Source of the DNA: Gammaproteobacteria bacterium
GTDB lineage: Bacteria > Pseudomonadota > Gammaproteobacteria > Steroidobacterales > Woeseiaceae
Direction: 5' to 3'
Length of the DNA: 64,000 bases
Assembly (NCBI GenBank): GCA_029861535.1
Contig: JAOTZC010000007.1
Location: 1-64,000 of the forward strand
Part shown: piece after piece, positions 36,244-44,832 of the stretch
Position numbering within the stretch: the first letter of the stretch is position 1
Layout of the letters: every line of letters begins with the position of its first letter
Program-made: the position numbers and the translations under genes
Notes under the pieces: model-generated
What the model saw: only the letters and a program-made list of their open reading frames with translations
Database searches by the model: none
Told to the model about the DNA's origin: nothing

Positions 36244-36882
36244 TTAATTCTGGAACGTGGTGTCGCCGAAGTCTGGACATTCTTCCACGGGCTCGGGTTT
36301 CTGAGTATCCCATCGGCTATCAGCCAACCAACACTCGTCGAAGATCGAGCAATAGCAGTACGCTATGAAGTTTTCTGGATTGGCAATAGCCGCCTGAAAT
36401 AGGCGCGCAAGGCCTGGGTCGGTCGTACTGATCATGGCTACCGATTCATCAGGGCTGAGCACACGATTGGTGATGAAATTCCGACCGATTTGATCGCTTG
36501 ATTCTCCTCCCAGCTGCCTGACGGCCTGTGCCCAATCTCGCATTGGCGCGCCATTGATAATCAGACGCACAGCATTCATTCTCGCCGGCCCAACGCCGGC
36601 ATTCGTAAATGACATCGTGAAACCCGCCGCGTTCGCGGAATCATAGTCGTCGATTGAAAATTGCACGAATGGCCACACGGCCGCAGCAGTTTGCTGTCGC
36701 ACCGCCGCGGATTCGGTCAATGCTGCGTAAAGGGCCACAATTGCAATAAAAACTCCCGCGACCGACAGCACGGTTTGCCACAGTGTCAAGCGCACGAATA
36801 TCCGTTCAGCTCGTGTCAGCATTGGCGCAGCGGGCGCATCTTTCGGCGGCGCGTCTTGTGACTCCGAAGATTCCTCGGTCAA
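36244..36882 (-). CDS. Membrane-anchored protein of unknown function
   Basis: A 212-residue protein with a polar N terminus, one membrane helix (about 35-58, TLWQTVLSVAGVFIAIVALYAAL) and a C-terminal soluble domain of about 150 residues. That domain is FVQFSIDD ... FTMSFTNAGVGPARM ..., with several cysteines near the end (YCYCS, C in DECWL, EECPDF). Such single-helix proteins with a beta-sandwich-like tail are common next to signalling or transport genes, but no family is recognised. The start is a TTG at 36882 backed by AAGGAG seven bases upstream. Confidence 0.6.
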   Translation of the reverse strand: MTEESSESQDAPPKDAPAAPMLTRAERIFVRLTLWQTVLSVAGVFIAIVALYAALTESAAVRQQTAAAVWPFVQFSIDDYDSANAAGFTMSFTNAGVGPARMNAVRLIINGAPMRDWAQAVRQLGGESSDQIGRNFITNRVLSPDESVAMISTTDPGLARLFQAAIANPENFIAYCYCSIFDECWLADSRWDTQKPEPVEECPDFGDTTFQN

Positions 36883-37110
36883 GTGAGTTCTCCTTGCGAC
36901 GGGCTCAGATGCCCTCGGATTGGCAGCGGCGAATTACTGATCTGCAAATCCTATTATAGCCTTGCACTTAGAACACTCGCCTAGCGCCGAAAACAGACTG
37001 CCAAAGGGCGGCGCTGGTACAGCCCTCCCTAACGCAAGATGTGAAAGCGTCGTCGTGCCTTGTTAGACGCGTCTCCCAACGCTTCTGTCAGCCACAGGAA
37101 AAATTAGCCT

Positions 37111-37743
37111 TTACCTATTCTTTTCGTTCCTTTCGTCTTGATCGGCGACCAAATCGGATACCATGTAAGCCACCAGCCACTTACACTCTTTCTTTGTCGG
37201 CACCCTGAAATCCTGTCCTGCTACGCGGTTGACGGATTTCGCCATGTGGTTCCTGATGGCCTCAAACGTGAAAACGCAGAGGTTCGTGACCCGGTCACCG
37301 TTTAGCCCGAGAGAATCACACCTCCCCTTCTTATCGCAAGTGGACTGCAGATGAACTAGCTTTGGCGTCTGACGAAACTCGTCGATGCGGCCTGGAACAG
37401 TGACGTGGACAAGGCCATGGGCCCGCAATAGATTCTGATCTTCATCAAGGCCACGAAAGAAAAACGGATGATCTCGCGGCAAAGTGGCGATACGCTCGGC
37501 TGATAACCCGAAATTGTCCCCGGGGACATGGCAATCCCCGCAGGCCCTGCCGTTTCCTCCGAACGGCTCGGGATCTCTGTCCCCCTTGCAAATGAACACC
37601 CCGGCTTTGAGCGTCGCCTTGTCATCGACCTTTTTGAGACATCCGGCAAAGAGTCGCTGCCCTTTCCTTTCTTGGGATTCGGCGAAACCCACGACCGGCG
37701 CAATAAAGATCAGGAGACATACGGCTAGATTCCAGCGTTTCAT
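37111..37743 (-). CDS. Periplasmic c-type cytochrome
   Basis: A 210-residue exported protein, start ATG 37743 after AAGGAGTCCCAA. The signal peptide ends near VGFAES (about 21). The heme attachment site is CGDCH at 68-72 with preceding GGNGRA, as in cytochrome c peroxidase-like or thiosulfate-dehydrogenase-like proteins. A further pair of cysteines (CDKKGRC) and a C-terminal KKECKWLVAYMVSDL helix are present. Only one CxxCH is seen, so it is a monoheme protein. The longer frame to 37785 has no ribosome site. Redox partner unknown. Confidence 0.7.
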   Translation of the reverse strand: MKRWNLAVCLLIFIAPVVGFAESQERKGQRLFAGCLKKVDDKATLKAGVFICKGDRDPEPFGGNGRACGDCHVPGDNFGLSAERIATLPRDHPFFFRGLDEDQNLLRAHGLVHVTVPGRIDEFRQTPKLVHLQSTCDKKGRCDSLGLNGDRVTNLCVFTFEAIRNHMAKSVNRVAGQDFRVPTKKECKWLVAYMVSDLVADQDERNEKNR

Positions 37744-38115
37744 TTGGGACTCCTTGCAGGTCTGCGAACGCACATTCATGGCCACTACGAGGGCCGCCGT
37801 CCTATTTGGATACCGGCAATAGTGTGTTGATCTACTCTATTTTGTGGGAATCAGCTCACACATTTGCAAACTCATCGATTGCGAGTCGGGGGAGTTGATG
37901 TCTTGGTTTGCACGCGAGTGCGAACGTTGACCGACAGCTTTCCTCAAAACGGTCATTCAAACGTCACGAAAATCAGAATTATGACAATCCGTTATCGGCA
38001 AAAAGCCGATTATTTGGCCATACACAGATCGGTTTTTACGTAGTTCGATCCCGGCGCCACAGGGCTATAGTCAATGCATGTCTCGGTCCTCGGTGACCTT
38101 GCAAGGAGGCGATTT
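37744..38115. other. Divergent intergenic region
   Basis: This 372-bp gap lies between the divergent cytochrome and DUF6455-type genes. It contains a diverged repeat relative, ACGTTGACCGACAGCTTT ... AAACGGTCATTC (37924-37958). A TATAGT-like -10 is visible at about 38068-38073. No gene is seen. Confidence 0.45.
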
Positions 38116-38439
38116 ATGAACTTCTCATTGACACAGATTTTGACCGCCATGGTCATGGTGGGCGTGGGCATCGCCCTGGTGTTCGCGTACCGGAAGTACC
38201 TGGCTGCGAGCTCAGAGCGGCGCATGCGGGCCATGCTCGTGTCCGTCGGAGTCGACCCCGAGATCGCTTCGATCGGTGCTATCGAAACCATTATGACGGG
38301 CGTACGTCAGCGTTGCAGGGCTTGTACGTCCGCAGACGTGTGTGAGCGTTGGCTGGATGGCGAGATACAGGGTGACAACGACTTTTGCCCGAATGCAAAA
38401 GTATTCGAGGTATTCAGAAGATACCGCGGCGCCACCTGA
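38116..38439 (+). CDS. DUF6455-type small membrane protein with four cysteines
   Basis: A 107-residue protein with an excellent start (AAGGAGG, six bases, ATG). One N-terminal membrane helix (5-24) is followed by a cytosolic domain with RMRAMLVSVGVDPEIAS and cysteines at 67, 70, 76 and 91 in CRACTSADVC ... FCPNA. The arrangement C-x2-C-x5-C-x14-C with FCPNA is, as I recall it, that of DUF6455 proteins, and suggests a small metal site. Function is unknown. It lies just before the first IS30 element. Confidence 0.68.
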   Translation: MNFSLTQILTAMVMVGVGIALVFAYRKYLAASSERRMRAMLVSVGVDPEIASIGAIETIMTGVRQRCRACTSADVCERWLDGEIQGDNDFCPNAKVFEVFRRYRGAT

Positions 38440-38540
38440 TCGAAAGTGCACCGACAGTTTTCGGATACGATTGAGCGAATGTCTTTTTGGGTCGCAAGCT
38501 GCCTTTAGGAACATTACCGTCCCAATGTCCGCTGTCGGGT

Positions 38541-39769
38541 TGTGGTTTCAACCGGTGGACGCAACACATTGGCTAAATCGTTCAGCCGGCGTTCTAAAGT
38601 CTAGCGTTTTTCTTGGTCGCTCGTTGAGTTGTCTGGCGACGGCATTCAGTTTGTTTTGATGGACATTGGAGAGGTCCATTCCCTTCGGGAAGTACTGGCG
38701 TAGCAGCCCGTTGGTGTTTTCGTTCGAACCACGTTGCCAAGGACTTCGTGGATCACAGAAGTAGACTTTGATATCGGTGTCCAGACTAAAGCGTTGGTGA
38801 TCGGCCATTTCCTTGCCTCGATCCCAGGTCAAGGATTTGTAAAGTTCTCTTGGCAGCTTGTGGGCATGCTTGATCAACGCGTTGATGACGGTCTTGGTGT
38901 CCTTGCTCTTGACTCTGACCAGCATGACGTAACGCGTATGACGTTCCACCAGTGTTGCGATCTGGCTGTTGTGGCTGCCGATGATAAGGTCGCCTTCCCA
39001 GTGACCCGGGACGGCCCGGTCTTCTACTGCGGCAGGCCGTTCACGGATCGAGACGGTGCCAGTAATCCTGCCGTGAGTATCCGTCTTCTGAGTGTGATGG
39101 CGAGAACGACGCATCGTGCGCGTCTTGCGAAGATGCTGCAAAAGCTCTTTCTTCAATGCACCACGGGCCTGGATGAAGAGGCTGCGATAGATCGTCTCGT
39201 GTGACACCTGCTTATTCTCGTCGTCTGCATACGCATATTTAAGCCAGCCAGCGATCTGTTCGGGTGACCAGAGCCCCCTTAGCTTCTTCGCTACGATGGC
39301 GGCCAGTACACGGTTCTCAACCAGTTTACAGGTCTTCGGTCGACGTGCCCGGTCCCAGGCCGCTTGATCTGCCTTGCTGGCCCGGTAACCTCGCCGGCCA
39401 CCGTTGCGCTTGATCTCTCGACTCACCGTTGATGGCGCTCGACACAGTGATGTTGCAATCGAACGCATCGACTGGCCGACGACTACGCCACGAGAGATTT
39501 CTTCTCGTTCACCCAGTGTCAGTGCCAGTGGTGACCGGCAGCGCGGCGGCGGCCGTATGCCGCCTGTCTCCGAGAACACACTTTGAACTGACGAGTGTCC
39601 GCGATCAAAAAGTCCAGCAATCGTGTGTAGAGAATCGCCTGCCTGCCAGCGATCCCACATCAAGGCCTTTTGTTCTGCGCTGTAGTAAATCCTCGGTCGT
39701 CGATTCATTTACAACATCCTCCTCTCTATAGTTAGAGATTAGATGTTGCGTCCACCGATTGAGGTCACC
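38541..39769 (-). mobile_element. IS30-family insertion sequence, copy 1
   Basis: A 1229-bp element bounded by imperfect inverted repeats: left TGTGGTTTCAACCGGTGGACG, right (reverse complement) GGTGACCTCAATCGGTGGACG, sharing TCAA(C/T)CGGTGGACGCAACA. Flanking bases are GGT on both sides, a 3-bp target duplication. Removing the IS and one GGT restores an ATGTCCGCT ... AGCGGACAT inverted repeat, so the insertion is in a hairpin loop. One transposase gene fills it. It is almost identical to copy 2, 3987 bp to the right, in the same orientation. Confidence 0.93.
38548..39708 (-). CDS. IS30-family transposase (copy 1)
   Basis: A 386-residue transposase with N-terminal helix-turn-helix regions (AGDSLHTIAGLFDRGHSSVQ about 22-41; MRSIATSLCRAPSTVSREI about 80-98). 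The IS30 DDE core (about 225-375) has D in GHWEGDLIIG, D in LTWDRGKEM, and E in RGSNENTNGLLRQY. All three acidic residues are present and the frame is intact, so the element looks active. The stop codon lies within the left inverted repeat, 7 bp from the element end. Confidence 0.95.
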   Translation of the reverse strand: MNRRPRIYYSAEQKALMWDRWQAGDSLHTIAGLFDRGHSSVQSVFSETGGIRPPPRCRSPLALTLGEREEISRGVVVGQSMRSIATSLCRAPSTVSREIKRNGGRRGYRASKADQAAWDRARRPKTCKLVENRVLAAIVAKKLRGLWSPEQIAGWLKYAYADDENKQVSHETIYRSLFIQARGALKKELLQHLRKTRTMRRSRHHTQKTDTHGRITGTVSIRERPAAVEDRAVPGHWEGDLIIGSHNSQIATLVERHTRYVMLVRVKSKDTKTVINALIKHAHKLPRELYKSLTWDRGKEMADHQRFSLDTDIKVYFCDPRSPWQRGSNENTNGLLRQYFPKGMDLSNVHQNKLNAVARQLNERPRKTLDFRTPAERFSQCVASTG

Positions 39770-39938
39770 GGTGTAAAGCGGACATCAAAAGAACCACGAA
39801 ACCGGAATATTACAAAGTGTAGGTAATTGCGCGGGAGTAATACATTGAAACCCAAAAGAAACAGCGGATTCGCTGGTTCTAGTTTGTATACATTATACGC
39901 GTACGTAGTTGTTGTGAGGCCTCTCGCCTGCGGAACAA

Positions 39939-40691
39939 TCAGAAAGATAGTGGCAACTGTACGGTCCGCTCCTGCACGGCGGACACAAAACCGCCGCCAC
40001 GAAACGCGGGATCAAGGGTGCCGCGCCGCTCCCGGGTCAGATCGATCGTCAACGTGCAACCGTTGTCACGAGGGATCGCGGGATCTTGTATGCCCGGGAG
40101 CGCGGCCGTGTCGATCGTGTAGCTGCCGTTGTCGGCCACGTCGAGGAAGTCGGCACGCAGCAACCCGGAACATTGCGTCGTGATACCCATCGCAATCGCG
40201 CCGCCTCCGGCGGGCGACCACTGCAAGACGATGATGTCGCCGACGGTCGTTGCCTGATTATTGGCCGGCGATGTGATGGCAAATTTGTTCGGGAGATTGA
40301 CGCGGGTGCGGTTGTTGACGCTTCCATCGGCCCGGAATAGCGACAGCGTGAGAAGCGTATCCGAGGCGTCCGTCGGCACGCTACCCTCATAGTCGATGTC
40401 GAGGAAATCTTCGTCTTCCTCGAGGACAACGATCATGCCGTTCCCATTGACCTCGAGCCGTTCGTTCGCGCTCAGCCGCACATCGTTGCCGGATCTACCG
40501 CCTTCGTTGATCTCGACATTAACGCCCGTCGCGCCGTTACCGGTCGCTTCGAAGCGCACGCCCACCCAGAGTCCCTGGGTCTCCAGGGTTTCGGAGTCGA
40601 CGGCATTCGAGTTACCGCATCCGGCGATTGCCGTTGCCGCGACTACCAACGAAATCTTGAGCGTCTGCATCAGTTTCTTTGGCCGTTTCAT
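39939..40691 (-). CDS. Lipoprotein of unknown function
   Basis: A 250-residue exported lipoprotein: hydrophobic 11-23 and lipobox AIAGC (Cys 25). The mature part is largely beta (GLWVGVRFEATGNGATGVNVEI, ADGSVNNRTRVNLPNKFAI, VLQWSPAGGG), suggesting a sandwich fold. It contains FAITSPANNQATTVGDIIVLQW-type text similar to Ig/fibronectin-like modules. No named family is recognised. ATG 40691 has no clear ribosome site; ATG 40670 is an alternative. It lies between the two IS30 copies. Confidence 0.55.
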   Translation of the reverse strand: MKRPKKLMQTLKISLVVAATAIAGCGNSNAVDSETLETQGLWVGVRFEATGNGATGVNVEINEGGRSGNDVRLSANERLEVNGNGMIVVLEEDEDFLDIDYEGSVPTDASDTLLTLSLFRADGSVNNRTRVNLPNKFAITSPANNQATTVGDIIVLQWSPAGGGAIAMGITTQCSGLLRADFLDVADNGSYTIDTAALPGIQDPAIPRDNGCTLTIDLTRERRGTLDPAFRGGGFVSAVQERTVQLPLSF

Positions 40692-40799
40692 CGGGTAAGA
40701 ATACCGGGCTTACCCTTTCAGATCACGTTGAACAGCTGTCAGTAAAACACGCTTATGGCCACGCCTGTGTCTCTTGCGCGGCCGGCAATCGCCTATGGA

Positions 40800-41603
40800 C
40801 TATGTCAAGTCCGGCGTCGCAATCGACACGGCGTCCGATGTCTTGTCCAAAGCCGCGGAATTCGTTTGATTGCGTAGCGTGGACCGCATTCTGGGCAGTC
40901 CCAGCACGTGGATTTCTGCAGCGAAGCGGTAGTGCGACCAGAAGTCCTGAAAATCCCGGAATTCGATCGACAGGTCGCGCAGCGTGCGCCGGTGATCGAT
41001 CAGCACGACGAGCCCGGCACAGAACATCAAGGCGCGCCACGATGCCTTGAAGAGCGTGCGGCGGAATGGCGTAGCAGCCTGCCGCTCGAGGAATGCGCAG
41101 TGAAATTGCAGGTGGCTGTGTTCGTCACCGACGAGCTGGAGCAGCGTGTCTCGTATCCGGCACGGCGGCAGACGCGTTGCGACGAGCCGGTAGAAGCAGA
41201 GGCCGACGACCTCCGCTGCAAGCAGCACCAAAATCTTGAAGCGGAGTCCGATCAGCCTGCGCCCAAAAACGAACAGCCGCGCCGTCCAGTTCTTGCGTAA
41301 CAGCTCGCCGCCCATCATGCGGACACAAACGGCGAGCTGATTGGCGTGGCGATGCTCCTCGGACACGAACAGGTCGAGCGCTTCCGCGTAATGTTCGTCA
41401 ATCCCGGGTAGCCGGCTCTGCCGCGCCTGCCCGACTACGTTACCGCCGCCAGACTCGCCCAACTGAAAAACGGCGAGTGAGTGTGCCAACGAGCGCGGCA
41501 GTTGGGTGTAGTCGAGGTCCGCGTCGAGCGGCAGCAGCGGTCGGTCTGCCCTGCCCTGAAACAAATCGCGCCAGGTTTGCCAGTCGGAATCGCTGCTGTT
41601 CAT
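40800..41603 (-). CDS. Ferritin-like diiron protein, possibly membrane-associated
   Basis: A 267-residue protein with the four-helix diiron pattern: E in FQLGESGGGNVV, EEHRH (E-x2-H), E in LLAAEVVGLCFYRL and DEHSH (E-x2-H). Together these give the ligands of a rubrerythrin/ferritin-like carboxylate-bridged diiron site. Two hydrophobic segments (about 128-142 and 195-210) may bring it to the membrane. It could act as an oxygenase, desaturase-like or iron/peroxide protein; nothing in the context decides. ATG 41603 follows GGAGCAACGAT; the longer frame is not supported. It lies between the IS30 copies. Confidence 0.68.
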   Translation of the reverse strand: MNSSDSDWQTWRDLFQGRADRPLLPLDADLDYTQLPRSLAHSLAVFQLGESGGGNVVGQARQSRLPGIDEHYAEALDLFVSEEHRHANQLAVCVRMMGGELLRKNWTARLFVFGRRLIGLRFKILVLLAAEVVGLCFYRLVATRLPPCRIRDTLLQLVGDEHSHLQFHCAFLERQAATPFRRTLFKASWRALMFCAGLVVLIDHRRTLRDLSIEFRDFQDFWSHYRFAAEIHVLGLPRMRSTLRNQTNSAALDKTSDAVSIATPDLT

Positions 41604-41755
41604 ATCGTTGCTCCGTCTTTGCCACGGTTCCCTTTGTACCGGCCACTTCTGGCAATCTCCGGTAACAAATGTGGCGAATCCGGGCAGCGTCGTGCGGAAA
41701 TGAACCATCCGCTACAAGGATTTTGCTGAATTCCGCGACCTGCGATCGACACAAG

Positions 41756-41785
41756 TGACAATCGGCGGCTTTCGGCCAAAAACGG
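41756..41785. repeat. GTCCGC-type repeat, copy E
   Basis: TGACAATCGGCGGCTTTCGGCCAAAAACGG followed by ACG carries the CTTTCGGCC loop and a degraded right arm (AACGGAC). It lies between the divergent diiron and membrane-protein genes. Confidence 0.5.
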
Positions 41786-41841
41786 ACGCTGCCTTGCTAG
41801 CCTAGACTCTGCTTGGGCAGAATGGCTACAGGAGGTGATAC

Positions 41842-42438
41842 GTGTCTGGCTTCGAGATCATTACGATAACTTTCTCTTTCATACTTGGCCTTGGTGTGGC
41901 GCACATCCTCAGGACTGCAGCCTACGTCATACGGGAACGAGAGCAATTTCACCTGCATTGGATTCCGATTTCAGTAGCGATAATGGTTTTGCTTTTCCAG
42001 GTTCAGTTCTGGTTTGCATTGGTCATTGTCGACACACTTGCTGAAACCTGGACCTGGACTATTTACGGCACGCTGCTTCTCCTAGCTATCATAATTTTCC
42101 TTGGCGGAGCGACCGTTTTACCGCCCGCTGGGCCTACCAAGTCCGGCGGCCTATTCGAAGATTTTTTGACTCGAGGCAAGATCAGCCTTGTATTCCTCGC
42201 CTTGTATTTGTTCGGCTGGATCGGAGTCGCAGCCCTATTCTGGACGAAAGCGTTTATTCACCTCGTGGTCGTCAATTCAGTCATGGGCGCGATTGCACTA
42301 CTTGCTTTCTATGCCCAAAAGAAGACTACCCGCAATGTGCTCCACGGAATGCTAATCCTGATCATGGTCTACGGTTTGATAACCGTGTGGACGCCTCCTA
42401 GCTTTGAGGAGCCGCTGACAGGTACATCGGCCGGCTAG
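41842..42438 (+). CDS. Integral membrane protein of unknown function
   Basis: A 198-residue protein beginning with GTG 41842 behind a very strong AGGAGGTGATAC. Six hydrophobic helices can be drawn (about 4-24, 43-64, 70-92, 110-132, 136-156, 162-178). The motif LGLGVAHILRTAAYVI in the first helix and RTAxYVIRER on the cytosolic side look conserved, but no family name is available. It ends about 90 bp before the second IS30 copy. Confidence 0.6.
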   Translation: MSGFEIITITFSFILGLGVAHILRTAAYVIREREQFHLHWIPISVAIMVLLFQVQFWFALVIVDTLAETWTWTIYGTLLLLAIIIFLGGATVLPPAGPTKSGGLFEDFLTRGKISLVFLALYLFGWIGVAALFWTKAFIHLVVVNSVMGAIALLAFYAQKKTTRNVLHGMLILIMVYGLITVWTPPSFEEPLTGTSAG

Positions 42439-42463
42439 TCGCACTGGCAGTGTCGTGCGGATG

Positions 42464-42492
42464 AACGTCTGCTTTCGGTCATTTGCAGTCGT
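42464..42492. repeat. GTCCGC-type repeat, copy F
   Basis: GAACGTCTGCTTTCGGTCATTTGCAGTCG is a diverged copy: the arm TGTCCGC reads CGTCTGC and the loop CTTTCGGTC is retained. A further half copy, GGCTGCTTTCGATG, abuts the left end of the second IS30 element. Confidence 0.45.
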
Positions 42493-42527
42493 TCGACAGT
42501 TTATCATTCGGGCGGCTGCTTTCGATG

Positions 42528-43756
42528 TGTGGTTTCAACCGGTGGACGCAACACATTGGCTAAATCGTTCAGCCGGCGTTCTAAAGTCTAGCGTTTTTCT
42601 TGGTCGCTCGTTGAGTTGTCTGGCGACGGCATTCAGTTTGTTTTGATGGACATTGGAGAGGTCCATTCCCTTCGGGAAGTACTGGCGTAGCAGCCCGTTG
42701 GTGTTTTCGTTCGAACCACGTTGCCAAGGACTTCGTGGATCACAGAAGTAGACTTTGATATCGGTGTCCAGACTAAAGCGTTGGTGATCGGCCATTTCCT
42801 TGCCTCGATCCCAGGTCAAGGATTTGTAAAGTTCTCTTGGCAGCTTGTGGGCATGCTTGATCAACGCGTTGATGACGGTCTTGGTGTCCTTGCTCTTGAC
42901 TCTGACCAGCATGACGTAACGCGTATGACGTTCCACCAGTGTTGCGATCTGGCTGTTGTGGCTGCCGATGATAAGGTCGCCTTCCCAGTGACCCGGGACG
43001 GCCCGGTCTTCTACTGCGGCAGGCCGTTCACGGATCGAGACGGTGCCAGTAATCCTGCCGTGAGTATCCGTCTTCTGAGTGTGATGGCGAGAACGACGCA
43101 TCGTGCGCGTCTTGCGAAGATGCTGCAAAAGCTCTTTCTTCAATGCACCACGGGCCTGGATGAAGAGGCTGCGATAGATCGTCTCGTGTGACACCTGCTT
43201 ATTCTCGTCGTCTGCATACGCATATTTAAGCCAGCCAGCGATCTGTTCGGGTGACCAGAGCCCCCTTAGCTTCTTCGCTACGATGGCGGCCAGTACACGG
43301 TTCTCAACCAGTTTACAGGTCTTCGGTCGACGTGCCCGGTCCCAGGCCGCTTGATCTGCCTTGCTGGCCCGGTAACCTCGCCGGCCACCGTTGCGCTTGA
43401 TCTCTCGACTCACCGTTGATGGCGCTCGACACAGTGATGTTGCAATCGAACGCATCGACTGGCCGACGACTACGCCACGAGAGATTTCTTCTCGTTCACC
43501 CAGTGTCAGTGCCAGTGGTGACCGGCAGCGCGGCGGCGGCCGTATGCCGCCTGTCTCCGAGAACACACTTTGAACTGACGAGTGTCCGCGATCAAAAAGT
43601 CCAGCAATCGTGTGTAGAGAATCGCCTGCCTGCCAGCGATCCCACATCAAGGCCTTTTGTTCTGCGCTGTAGTAAATCCTCGGTCGTCGCTTCATTTACA
43701 ACATCCTCCTCTCTATAGTTAGAGATTAGATGTTGCGTCCACCGATTGAGGTCACC
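42528..43756 (-). mobile_element. IS30-family insertion sequence, copy 2
   Basis: It has the same 1229-bp length, ends and orientation as copy 1; the one coding difference I noticed is codon 2 of the transposase (AAG here, AAT in copy 1). The flanks differ: ATG on the left and GGC on the right, so no target duplication is visible. The right flank (GGCGTATAGCGGACATTC) is again a half repeat. Missing duplication suggests that this copy's neighbourhood was rearranged after insertion, for example by recombination between IS copies. Confidence 0.92.
42535..43695 (-). CDS. IS30-family transposase (copy 2)
   Basis: A 386-residue transposase that differs from copy 1 only at residue 2 (Lys instead of Asn). 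The same intact helix-turn-helix region and DDE residues are present (GHWEGDLIIG, LTWDRGKEM, RGSNENTNG). Near-identity over the whole element indicates recent duplication within this genome. It carries no passenger gene. Confidence 0.95.
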   Translation of the reverse strand: MKRRPRIYYSAEQKALMWDRWQAGDSLHTIAGLFDRGHSSVQSVFSETGGIRPPPRCRSPLALTLGEREEISRGVVVGQSMRSIATSLCRAPSTVSREIKRNGGRRGYRASKADQAAWDRARRPKTCKLVENRVLAAIVAKKLRGLWSPEQIAGWLKYAYADDENKQVSHETIYRSLFIQARGALKKELLQHLRKTRTMRRSRHHTQKTDTHGRITGTVSIRERPAAVEDRAVPGHWEGDLIIGSHNSQIATLVERHTRYVMLVRVKSKDTKTVINALIKHAHKLPRELYKSLTWDRGKEMADHQRFSLDTDIKVYFCDPRSPWQRGSNENTNGLLRQYFPKGMDLSNVHQNKLNAVARQLNERPRKTLDFRTPAERFSQCVASTG

Positions 43757-43973
43757 GGCGTATAGCGGACATTCTTCTGGATCACGGAGCCCCTGCCCTG
43801 TCGCCATCGGTTCCGTTGTTCGAAGCCAGTGTGTCGAAACCCTATTTCTTATGGAATATCAGGAATTTCACGACATACAGTGTCCCATAAGACATTTCAA
43901 TAATGCACTTAACATGCTGATTAAACTCGATTGCAACGGTGCCAATGGGACTAAGTTTCTGCCTTCGGGATCT

Positions 43974-44351
43974 TTACGACCTTGCCTCCACACTCCATAT
44001 GCCAGCACCCCTGGTCGCGATATACAGGAATATGAAGCAGTACATCACGGCGGCATCTCCGCCATTCATGATCGGCAAGTATTTCTCGGTCGAAAAGTGT
44101 GCCATCCAATATGCGGCCGCCATCAGGCCGCTGGCAAGGAACGCCACTGGCCTTGTAAAGACACCGATCATTATTAAGAATCCGCCAAAAAGCTCAATCC
44201 CGCCAGCAATGTACTGAATGTGCCATGGTGACTCCCACGGCGACGGTGGAAAGCCGAAAAGCTTTTGAGTTCCATGAAACATGAATACGAACGCGGTTGA
44301 AATGCGAAGCAACGCGTACGCCTGGTCGCGATAGTTATCCAAGAAAGTCAT
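43974..44351 (-). CDS. DoxX family membrane protein
   Basis: A 125-residue inner-membrane protein with four helices (about 12-30, 48-70, 73-92, 100-120). The DoxX pattern is clear: LLRISTAFVFMFHGTQKLFG at the start, GGIELFGGFLIMIGVFTRPVA in the middle, MNGGDAAVMYCFIFLYIATRG at the end. DoxX proteins are linked to quinone-dependent redox and thiol-stress functions in some bacteria. ATG 44351 follows GGGGAAGAAA. The aldo/keto reductase relic lies just upstream on the same strand, so an intact AKR-DoxX operon may once have existed. Confidence 0.85.
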   Translation of the reverse strand: MTFLDNYRDQAYALLRISTAFVFMFHGTQKLFGFPPSPWESPWHIQYIAGGIELFGGFLIMIGVFTRPVAFLASGLMAAAYWMAHFSTEKYLPIMNGGDAAVMYCFIFLYIATRGAGIWSVEARS

Positions 44352-44400
44352 TTTCTTCCCCAACGGTCATTCAAAGATTTTGATGTCGTCCTGAATCCTG

Positions 44401-44722
44401 TTAGTCAAATTCTTTGGCATCAATCTCTACCTGGGTCGGCGCCGGATATCGCGGGCCACGGACAGTGTTTTGATTAATCAGCGCTTCGACACCCGCGACG
44501 ATTTCGTCAGTCAGCTCGACGTTTAAAGCGCCCATGTCTTCCGCCATGTGATCGGTTGATGTCGTTCGGAGAATAACATGGACGTTCTCTCCTTTGCGAA
44601 GGACCCATGCGAACGCCAGTTGCGCTGGCGTACAACCCGCGTTCATGGCAAATGCACGATACTCCGGCAGCCTCTTCTGGTTCGCGGAGAAATAGTGCAA
44701 GCCGCTCGATAATTGGGCCTTC
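44401..44722 (-). pseudogene. Aldo/keto reductase, 3' fragment
   Basis: The last 100 or so codons read as the C terminus of an aldo/keto reductase: RLPEYRAFAMNAGCTPAQLA, FAWVLRKGENVHVILRTTST, HMAEDMGALNVELTDEIVAG, ending NTVRGPRYPAPTQVEIDAKE. The NADPH-barrel first two thirds, including the catalytic Tyr/Lys/Asp/His, are absent. The open frame continues to 45228, but that part has no AKR resemblance and runs antisense through the GAF-protein gene. This is a 5'-truncated relic. Confidence 0.75.
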
Positions 44723-44832
44723 AAAGTAGAACACCCCCCTTTTTTCCGATTTTTTAGCAACTTTTTGCCACCGCGGTCGTATTTACAGGTAGGACCGATA
44801 ATTTGAATCGCGGAGTGGGCCACGAACGCTGA

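Noticed and set aside
38541..43756. Resistance-type composite transposon
   Set aside because: The enclosed genes are a lipoprotein, a diiron protein and a membrane protein; no resistance or transfer function is visible, and the outer ends do not share a target duplication.
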